A DNA stretch of 64,000 nucleotides, taken from Portulaca oleracea. Its lineage: Eukaryota > Streptophyta > Magnoliopsida > Caryophyllales > Portulacaceae. A program made the position numbers and the translations under genes. The notes under the pieces are model-generated. The model saw only the letters and a program-made list of their open reading frames with translations, did no database searches and was not told where the DNA came from. The stretch covers positions 12,654,001-12,718,000 of the forward strand of contig CM055888.1 in assembly GCA_029582165.1 (NCBI GenBank). Reading direction: 5' to 3'. This document shows positions 55,401 to 64,000 of the stretch, piece after piece. Positions within the stretch are counted from its first letter, which is position 1; each line of letters begins with the position of its first letter.

Positions 55401-58400
55401 GGATTCCAGTCTTTCACAATGGATTACATTAGGCAAGGGCATGATTATAGCTTGTTGAAACTATAGTAGATGCTCATAGTGGTAGAGAAAGACTTGATTG
55501 CTTCTAACGAGGCTTACATGATCGTTTCAAAGGTCCAAATGGGAAAGTGCCTCAGGAGGTCTGCTAAATCAAGAAAGCCTTTCCTTCATGAAGGCTAGCG
55601 TAAGGCTGTTGCACAGGACTAAGATCTCCAAGAGAAGGCTTGCTTAGAGTACTTGACATGCTTGGAGTCTGAGAAATTTGAATTTCTAGAATCAGATACA
55701 TATGTGATTGAATATATCCTAAATGTCTCTGCATTTGGGTATTGGATACCAGCTTAAATCTCACATTTATTGAAATGTACAGGATGCAAGCTGGAAAGTG
55801 GATGAGACAAAAAGGATAGAAGTTGATCTTAGTATGAGAGACAAGCAAGTAGTTGATGGTTTATGCTTTATGATTTTGGTTTATATTTTCCTTCTAAACA
55901 AGTACTTGAACTCAATCATTAGTTATTTTTTCATGTAATTAATCAGAAATTAGATTTCTGTTTTGAGTTTTGGAATGGATGTTTATTCCTTTTAAAATTG
56001 TAAGGGTGATGCTTTAATTTATAAGGAATGAATCTATTATGACACTGGAATTTGTGGAATGACTGGTATATTTTGGATTAAGATAAACATCACATTAAGG
56101 GCAAACTAAGTTGTTTGTGTGACTCACACCGTCACAATTTTGGTTTTCCGCTTGAGTCATTTTAATCAGAACTTGCATCCATATGCTGCCTTGTGTAGGC
56201 ATTTTGGATGGGTTGGACTTTGAAACACTAGGTGTTTGCAAAGTATATTTGATAAGGTAAATGACTTTATCATCTTTTCACTTGAATTAGCGAACGGGCT
56301 AGTAAAGGGTTTAGGACTGGTACAATGAGATGTATTTGGCTATACCAGAGACTAGTACCAAAAGTGAGCAAAAATACTTCATACCTTGTATGACATTTCT
56401 AGTGGACATGGTTATACCGCTTAATGTGTCATGATTTAGAATCTTTTAAAAGAGTTTAAAGCTTTATTGAGTGAAGTATGGGAACTGCTTGGCAAGATAA
56501 AATTAAAGCCTTTCGAGAGAGTCAAGGTGTTGATATTTTGAGCCAAGAGTTCGGTTTTTCATCGAAGAGATCGTGAAATCGTTTCACGGATCTCATTCCT
56601 TCAAGAACACCATGGCTGATGGTAAGTCTGAAAAAGAGAGGAATCATACCCTACTATTAAGGTATGATCGATGATTTTTGAGTCAAAAGTCTCATGTTTG
56701 CCTTTGAGGGCACGTTCGTGATAATTTCCTATATATTTTCTGACCTTTTCTATCTTCAAAGCTGTTAGAAAGACACAATGTGGGATATGAAGAGGAATTG
56801 TTCCTGGTCTGTTCGTTTGATTTAAGGTTGCAAGAATAATCAATAGGTTAAACCTATTGCCTATCTTGCACTCGTATCAAAAGTTGTTTCTTTGTGGATT
56901 ATCCAAAAGAAACTAAAGGATGCATATTCTTTACTCGTTCTGAGGTTAAGTGTTTATGACTCAAATTGCTTTCTCCTTAGAGATCATGTTTGTCTCTTAG
57001 AGAAAGAGTGGGAGAGATTTTATGAACTTGGTGAAGTTCATGAGCCACAAACTACTTCCCTATCTATTATATCTCACTACTCTCTCCCCTTTTCATTATG
57101 ATTGTCACAAAGAAAAGGACGAGACTTAAGTAGTCATGGATTAGTTGGATGGGGCTCAAGAATTTGAGAACCTAACTCAATGAGTTGAGGGATGGTTAAG
57201 TATATAACGAGTGGAAGAATTCCTTTGTTAACAAGCTTTGAAATTCAGCATTCTTTCAATTGACTTAGAGTCTTATAATTTTGAAATGGACACCGTGTAA
57301 CACAACCAAGTTTTAAACTTGGGGGTCTTTACTAGATGGTTGAGAGCCATTAGGAGACCAAGTGGATCATTATTGTAATGAACCGACATGGATGATTAAT
57401 TGGGTGGTTATGAGGCTCTACTGGTTGTTAGTGATCTACCTTCTTAGCGGTGACTATGAAGTGGACCTTTAACCAGTGGTGGGCCCATAACCTACAGGTC
57501 CATTAAGATACTTCTAGCCATAACCACATAGTATGACTATGACATATGGAAATAATGGCATCAAAGCTCTCTTTCTTGGATTTTTTTCTAGAAGTCGGGA
57601 GTGTATGTGACACATTCCAGAAGTTTTCAGGTTCCCAAACCTGTTGGGAAGATCCATAACCTAATAACGGTCAGTTGTGATCGTCAGCAAGGGCATGGAG
57701 TTAAAGATCAATGGTTGATCAAGTGATCAAAAGAGTTTGATCTTCTGAAGAATCCAGATAATCTTAAAGTTGCAAGAAATTCAGTGGGAGCATGGTTGTC
57801 CTGTCTGGTCCAGTATGTGGTGACATACTCCAAGTAAAAAATTATTTTCTTGACCTAATGGTCTGAGAGACTGAGATAAAGGTGCAAGATTTTTCAATTT
57901 TGAAAGGTCCTTGATAATGGTCAATGCAATCTTGGAGTTAAGGTCTATGGAGATAGATATGTGTATTTAGTTATTTGAATTAAACAACTTATGATGATAA
58001 GTTGCTGAAATAGTTCAGCAAAACCCCAAGAACTGGATTTGGTCCATAATGGCTTCGTTACATCACTTGGTATGGAAGGATGTAGTTGACATCTGAATCC
58101 TAAGAGTGGATGTGAAACATGATCTATTCCTTAGCAAATAGGATCATTTATGAATGCCATTATGAGTATTTAGCTATCGAAAGCAAAATATCTTGAGTCT
58201 GTAAGGTCAAGTTTCAATTGGATTGAAACCTTGGACTAAAGTGTGTAACATACTCAAGAGCATATTAAAATCTAAAGAGATGTCTTTGGTTTTGTGGAAA
58301 AGACAAATGGAAAATGTGTAAAGAGTTACACCGGTTCTTGACACATAGCAGAAAGTGATGGTTACCAAAATCGGTATGGTCACGTCTATATGAAGAGGTT

Positions 58401-59660
58401 GTAACTTCGAAACGCTCCAAGTAGGAATCTATTTCTAAGTCTAAGTACATCTCGACTTGATAGGGATGTTGCCTTGGTGACTATGTGGATGAAGGAGTTC
58501 ATCAGAGAACTTGGCATCTAGTGTTGCGCAGCAGAAGCTTGGTTTTCTTTTTAGGGCCATTGCTCGAGCTAAGCAGCCTAGGGCGTAGGACAGGTTCACA
58601 CATGAATTTCCCTTGGAAATCATATCACTCGCATGTTATTTGAAGTGACTGACTATAAAATGTTCAAGGTTCAAATTTGAGTGAATGTCACAAAAGTCTA
58701 AACCCCTATTGTTTGGAAAGCATAATGGTTATGCTCAACTTGACATAATGGCTATGCTAAGGCAATAGGTCTATAAGACGCGTTAGAGAATGCACAGAAT
58801 TTAATACTCTTGTATGAACAGTTCATAAGTTGTAATCACATTGGAGAATGCGGCTAACTTGCTTCTCATGTTTGCACAGGTTCAGTTACAAGTTGTTTTA
58901 TTCATCAATAAGACTATAATGGTTCAGTTCAATTAAGGTTTAGAATTGAACGAACGTCCAAAAGGTTAGCTTGTTCCAAAATGGGAAGAACATATGATGT
59001 CTGGTCTTATGAAGCCCCATTCGATGAAATTGGAAATGTTACACCTAGTCGAATGTAGAATGAGTTCCTAATTGGATCATTATGTTGGGACAATGATGAT
59101 TGCAAGCAATTAGCATGTGGGATTGATGTGATGATCCAGTTTCATGATCATAGGGACATTGGATGTCAAAAGTCAATCACATAGGTAAAATATTGGAGAA
59201 CATTTACTAAACTGACCCGCAGTTGGAAATTCTTTAAGTTATTGTGATGTCATAAGAATTCTCACCAACTCAAAGAAATTCCTAAATCTTGCGTTCTCTA
59301 AATTTCATACATCATTCATGATGACTTTGGAGCGTGTCAGAGACCTCTTGCAAAAGGAGGTGATGTGGGCGGTGTCCAGGTTATTTTCAAACGTGTAGTG
59401 GTTTGTAGATAAACAAGACGACATTGTCCATCCTCTTTGAGGGTTACATGTCTCACAGGCCATTTGATGAGCTTATATTGGAAAGTGCTTCGCCAAGCCT
59501 GGATAGATCAACAATTGATCATCCGTTTTCAACTTTGACTCGGAGATCGAGAATCATTCGAGCTAAATAAGGATGCCACAAGTTAGCTAATCCAAATCTG
59601 AGACATTAAAGTGACAAGAGAATTTTTTTATTTTGAACACTTGTGCGATAAATGGGAGAT
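55401..59660 (+). mobile_element. Heavily decayed copia-like internal region
   Basis: Some 4 kb with no long frames and moderate GC, ending in a polypurine tract (AATGGGAGAT at 59651-59660) and an LTR. The only clear coding remnants are the RNase H pieces at 58430-58660. ATGGCTGATGG near 56610 could be a worn gag start. No 5' LTR was found in the window, so the left part is deleted or unrecognisable. Confidence 0.6.
58430..58660 (+). pseudogene. Copia RNase H remnant
   Basis: Pieces of the copia RNase H domain in shifting plus-strand frames: SKYIST (family AEYIA), then MWMKEFIRELGI, then AIARAKQPRA and after a stop a worn HLIREI-like segment. Stops and frameshifts throughout. It gives the strand of the relic and shows that the LTR at 59661 is its 3' LTR. 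Confidence 0.65.
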
Positions 59661-60633
59661 TGTAAGGAGTGCCCCAACAATGTTCAAACACAACCGAGTA
59701 CTCAAGCCAACATGGCATAGTGGTTGACGTATTTGCTAGAAGATCTTTTAACCAATGATTGAACAGTTCAATCACAGCCGCGACAGTTGGTCCCACAGTG
59801 TCACACAAGCCAGTACCCTAAAGCAAGAGTATGTTAGAAAGAGGGCCTAATCAATTGAGTATTGAACCAGGGACGTTAGAAAACCTCTGGGGGTGAAAAG
59901 GGAGCACCACGGAGGGTGGCAGGGGCCACCATGATCCGTGTCCCTTGCCACAGTCCGTGATGCTCTCCTAGGAAGCATATTTTGAATCTACACCTCACCA
60001 CGATCCGTGGTGGGGTACCTTGATCCATGGTGATGCCCAGGAGGCGCGTCCCAAATCGGAAATGAATCCTTCATTTCTCTTCCCTCTCCCCTATAAAAGC
60101 GGTCCCTTTGGGATGGAAAACCTCATCTTTCCATCCCAAATGGCCATTAAAAAGGATAGTCTCTTAATTTTAGATTTAAGGGATACCGGGATAATCTTTC
60201 CTTTGAAAGTTCCTGGTTTTAAGAGTCTCTGGGTGATTCCCGGGAAACCGCCCTAAGGAAGGAAGGATGGACCGTATAGGATATAGTCAAACATGCTCTT
60301 TTGACCTCGATTTGACCGGGGTTGAAACGGTCTAGCAGACATGCCGAAAGGTGCTGCATGGAACTTTTGTAGAGGATTCCTATTTCGAAATCTTCTACTT
60401 GGTGTCCCTTTGGAGTTTAGAGCGTTAAGGAGTACAAGGTTGACCAAGGCGATCATTTTAAGAGACACGAGATTATTTCAATTATGTTATTTATTTTTGG
60501 GTTAGATTTGTTTAGATTAGGTGGGAATCCTAATAGTTGAGATTCCTTTTCCGCCCCTAATTAGGATGATCTCGATTAGATCGGACCCACCTCCTCTTGT
60601 GGCCTAGATAGGTCTAGACCACCTAACCCAACA
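59661..60633 (+). repeat. 3' LTR of the decayed copia-like element (973 bp)
   Basis: Follows a polypurine tract, starts TGTAAGGAGTGCC and ends CCTAACCCAACA. It contains a promoter-like TATAAAAG at 60092-60099 and, upstream of it, several copies of a CCACGATCCGTGGTGG-like palindrome (about 59930-60030). No partner LTR is seen in the window. Confidence 0.7.
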
Positions 60634-60660
60634 GGTGCAACACTTGGACGTTATACTAGT

Positions 60661-61123
60661 TGATAGGATCGTAGAGTACTCAAGAAAATCATAAACAATT
60701 AAAGATAAGAGCGGAAAAGAGAGAAAAAATTGACACCAGAGATTTAACGTGGAAAAAACCCAAATCGGGAAAAAAAAACCACAGGATCGATGCACTAGTA
60801 ATATGAGGATTAAAAGTTACAAGAGATTTTCCTCAATCTCACTTTCTCTCAAAGTAGATGAACAATCTCTCTAAAGTGTTGTGTTTTTTCTCAATGTGTT
60901 TGTGAATACAATCTGTACTTAATGAAACCCTTCTCCAGGTATAAATAGTGGCTAGGAGCAATTTAGGTCAAACCCCCGTCATAATAATTGACCTAAATGG
61001 CCGCCACGTGTTGTGCACCACACATCCATTCCTAAGGGGCCCAACTACACCTTCATGGACTTCATGACACACTATACTCTATTACACACCGAGCCAGGCC
61101 TCCATTGGGCTCCACACACAACA
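60661..61123 (-). repeat. 3' LTR of a minus-strand copia element (463 bp)
   Basis: On the minus strand a polypurine tract (AAGTGAGAGAT, 61134-61124) is followed by TGTTGTGTGTGG and the sequence ends GATCCTATCA at 60661. It lies directly downstream of the copia pol remnant in the same orientation. Confidence 0.75.
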
Positions 61124-61204
61124 ATCTCTCACTTGGAGACTAATGCCTCTAAAATCCTCAACTTATCAACACAAGTTCCCCTAGTGCATCGACCAGATTC
61201 TTTA

Positions 61205-61861
61205 TCAGTTAGAGGGGCCTACTGAGGCCATACAGAGCCTTAGTTTACCAACATCCACTAGCTTAGTCATCATGTCTGCTGGATTCTTGCTGCCTGCAAT
61301 CTTCTCAAGTTCCACTTCATTACTTTCCACCAAGTTTCGAATGAAGTGATACCTCATCCTGATTTGCTTTGTCCTTGAGTGCAACGCTGGATTCTTTGTC
61401 AACTGAATGGTACTTTGGCTGCCATAATCGAGAACACCATCATGCCCATCATCAAGCACTTCCAAGAAATCCGTTAGTTATATCATCTCCTTGCCCGCCT
61501 CAGACATGGCAATATTCTGACTCTGTTGTAGATATAGTTGCACACTTCTGTAGTCTTGACTCTTGACATCCAGCTAATTGTCGAGCTACCAAGAGTAAAC
61601 GTATAGCCTGTTGTACTCTTGCTCGTATCATAATCTCCACTCAAATCAGCATCTATATAACCTTTCAGATCAAGGTTAGTTCCACCAAACATAAGACAGA
61701 AATGAGAGGTACCTTTCAAATACCTCAATAACCATTTCACAGCCTCCCAGTGTGATTTTCCTGAATTAGACATGAAACGAGTCACTGCTCTCACTACAAA
61801 GGCAATATTCGGTCTAGTGTAGACCATGGCGTAAATTAAGCTCCCAACTGCTGAAGCATAA
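61205..61861 (-). pseudogene. Copia RT end and RNase H, cut by another LTR element
   Basis: The minus strand encodes ASAVGSLIYA, MVYTRPNIAFVV, HWEAVKWLLRYLKGT, then the RNase H start GYIDADLSGD with TGYTFTLGSSTISW. A frameshift and stop near 61470-61560 follow, then GSQSTIQLTKNPALHSRTKQ and ending NPADMMTKLV. The frame is interrupted on its upstream side exactly at 61862, where another LTR begins, so the rest of this copia should lie beyond 64000. Confidence 0.85.
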
Positions 61862-63015
61862 TGTAGACCCCGAAAAAATCTGCCGATCTTTTCGCGGCGC
61901 TACTCAAAAGAGGATGTTCTCTTTTTAAATTGGGAGCCGACTAGGATTGCTTATCCATAATTAAAGGTTTAACTTTTAAGGACACTTTTAAGTTGACAAA
62001 TTAGATTAGCCCGAAAACTCCATTTTATTAAAGAAAAGAAAAGATGGAAAGAAGAAAAAAAAAAGAAAAAAAGATAGATGAGAACTCGATGGAACCCGTC
62101 TGAGTTCCACGAGAACAAAACGAAAACAAGGCAACGAACCCAGACGGGTTCTTGGAGAATGAGAAGGGGAAAACAGGGCTAGGAACCCGTCTAGGTTCCT
62201 GCCTATGGCTTGGGGTGAAAACAAGAGAACCCGTCTGAGTTCCTTGTCAAGGGTTAAAAAAGGATTTTTGGGGAAAAAGTTAGAGTCGCCAGTTGAATTT
62301 AAGGATAAAACAACAAACCAATGAAAAATTAAGACTCCGGCCTACGAACCCAAGCGGATTCGGGGTAAGGTTACGGATTTGACAATAAAAATCATCAAAC
62401 CCGCCTATTCAAACGAATAGACTCTACTAGAATTAAATTAAAGTGACAGATTTGAAAAGGGGGAGGAATTGAATAAATTTCATAGATTTATCATTAATGT
62501 CATGCAAGAAACGAAAAACAAAGAAAGTACAAAGAAAACTAATAAGATTACGTTACAATAATAAAAAAAAGCTACGCTAACCTTAAAATAAAGCACGCAA
62601 TGAAGGGAGAAGAGAAGAGGAATATACTAGTGTCAATACTCCCAGTATATTCCCGTGTGTTTTTTGTGGGTGATGAATGGTGGGTATTTATAGGGGGGGA
62701 ATTAGGTTTAGGTTTAGGGTTTGGAGGCTAGGTTAAGCCGCGGGAGCGTGGGAATCAACAGGAACCAGGCGGGTTCTGGAAGGAAAGCAGGCCTCGGGCG
62801 GGAACCCAGACGGGTTCGTGGCGGAGTGAGCTCCGGCCAGCTGAACCCGGACGGGTTCTGTGGTGTTGAGTGAGCTCGGCCCCTGAACCAGTTCGGCATT
62901 TGGGCTTTGTATATTTTTGGAGTTTTCGGTGGAAAGAGGCTTGCGTGCCATTTATCGGTTAGCCTATTTTCTAAAACTGACACTAAAAATACTGATACAA
63001 AATTCAGCGTCTACA
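61862..63015 (-). repeat. 3' LTR of an LTR retrotransposon nested in copia (1154 bp)
   Basis: Ends TGTAGACCCC and GCGTCTACA (inverted TGTAGAC/GTCTACA). On the minus strand a polypurine tract AAAGTGGGGGCTATC directly precedes it, so the element reads leftward and its body continues right, past 64000. The left target flank is CATAA (61857-61861); the other copy lies outside. About eight copies of a near-palindrome of the AACCCGTCTGGGTT type are scattered in it. No coding domain is in view; length and the tandem-rich 3' region suggest a Gypsy/Tat-like element, but this is inference. Confidence 0.85.
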
Positions 63016-64000
63016 GATAGCCCCCACTTTGATCGAGTTTGAGTAAAACGATGATCAAAGTAGTCTTGATGATCTTGGATATGAATCAGAAACCTGTTCT
63101 GAAGCTGGTTGACGCTTGGAAGCTAGATCCTGCGTCGATGTCGATATGATGTTCATCGCATTGTGAAGGCCCGATGATGGCCCTTGTCGCATTGTGAAGG
63201 CCCGACAATGGCCCTCGTCGCATTGTGAAGGCCTGTCGATGGCGGCGTTGGCGCTTGGAAGGCGGGTCTGCCGATGTCGATGTGATGTTCATCGCATTGT
63301 GAAGGCCCGATGATGGCCCTTGTCGCATTGTGAAGGCCCGACAATGGCCCTCGTCGCATTGTGAAGGCCCGACGATGGCCGCTGTTGACGCTTGGAAGCT
63401 GGGTCCTGCGCCGATGTAGATGTGATGTTCATCGCATTGTGAAGGCCCGATGATGGCCCTTGTCGCATTGTGAAGGCCCGACGATGGCCGCTGTTGACGC
63501 TTGGAAGCTGGGTAGATGTGATGTTCATCGCATTGTGCAGGCCCGATGATGGCCCTTGTCGCATTGTGAAGGCCCGACCCTGGCCCTCGTCGCGTGTGAA
63601 GGCCCGACGATGGCCGTATCGCGTGTGAAGGCGATGATGGCCGCCATCGCATTTGAAGGCGATGATGGCGCTATCGCATTGTGAAGGCGATCGGCCTCGT
63701 CGTATTGTGAAGGCGGCGATGGCGAAGGCCGATGGCGCTTGGAAGCCGGGTCCTGCGATGTAGATGTGATGTTCATCGCATTGTGAAGGCGATGATGGCC
63801 CTTGTCGCATGTGAAGGCGAGCAATGGCCCTCGTCGCGTGTGAAGGCGACGATGGCGCTGTCGCGTGTGAAGGCGATGATGGCGCCATCGCATTGTGAAG
63901 GCCCGATGATGGCGCTATTGCATTGTGAAGGCCCGATGCGCCTCGTCGTCGTATTGTGAAGGCGACGATGGCCGTCGTCGCATTGAAGCGATGGACGATG
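63016..64000. repeat. GC-rich tandem array of 31-bp units with higher-order structure
   Basis: After the polypurine tract and about 100 bp of spacer, a 31-bp monomer (CATTGTGAAGGCCCGATGAT...) repeats, with starts at 63159, 63190 and 63221. Groups of monomers alternate with a GACGCTTGGAAGCTGGGTCC block and ATGTGATGTTCATCG, giving larger periods of 136 bp (63151 to 63287) and 140 bp (63287 to 63427), then a shortened unit. Toward the window edge monomers become shorter and irregular. Long open frames on the minus strand follow from the repeat composition and are not convincing genes. It is probably the 3' untranslated region of the nested LTR element. Confidence 0.88.

Noticed and set aside
63086..63893. 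Long minus-strand open frames of 122-199 codons
   Set aside because: They lie wholly inside the 31-bp tandem array, overlap in several frames, and encode only the repeated unit; a by-product of repeat composition.
1..64000. CRISPR-like or operon-like organisation
   Set aside because: Repeats here are irregular palindromes, MITE arms or retrotransposon tandem arrays, and the genes are typical plant nuclear genes.

Overview
This window reads as nuclear DNA of a flowering plant, most likely a eudicot. It is AT-rich and gene-poor. It holds intron-split or plastid-targeted plant genes, a nuclear tRNA gene, and typical plant transposons: Ty1/copia, LINE, CACTA, hAT, Mutator-like, Tourist, Stowaway and mariner. 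I cannot name the species from sequence alone.

Three host genes are well supported. (1) A chloroplast/thylakoid C-terminal processing peptidase (CtpA family) lies on the minus strand at 4369-8035. I resolved it into 12 exons that join in frame to a 508-residue protein with an intact Ser/Lys dyad. (2) An intronless 833-residue malectin-like receptor kinase of the CrRLK1L/HERCULES1 type lies on the minus strand at 23290-25791. (3) A tRNA-Leu(TAA) lies on the plus strand at 51478-51560. Almost everything else is transposon or transposon debris.

Layout: 1-402 is a cluster of short GTAGCG/CGCTAC palindromes. 901-3877 is a broken mariner-like element. 4369-8035 is CtpA. 8418-15534 is a full-length copia element with 5-bp target duplications, inserted about 380 bp upstream of the CtpA start codon and carrying a nested 1055-bp CACTA element. 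15.5-22.2 kb holds LINE remnants, MITEs and the first copy of a 1.6-kb TIR element. 22.2-26.5 kb holds the receptor kinase. 26.5-37.9 kb holds MITEs, a decayed RRM-containing LINE ORF1, a Mutator-like foldback element, and the second, inverted copy of the 1.6-kb TIR element with a Tourist MITE inside it. 37.9-40.2 kb is a hAT element with a Mutator-like element nested in it. 40-54 kb is mostly Stowaway and hAT MITEs plus the tRNA. 55-64 kb is a pile of decayed LTR retrotransposons: a copia relic on plus, a copia remnant on minus, and inside the latter the 3' end of a third LTR element whose internal part has a GC-rich 31-bp tandem array reaching the window edge.

The host genes show no pathway relationship to one another. 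The main biological interest is the layered insertion history, which exact target duplications and an empty/filled site pair let one read directly, and possible transposon effects on the CtpA promoter. I found no CRISPR array, operon, biosynthetic cluster or other clearly new multi-gene system.
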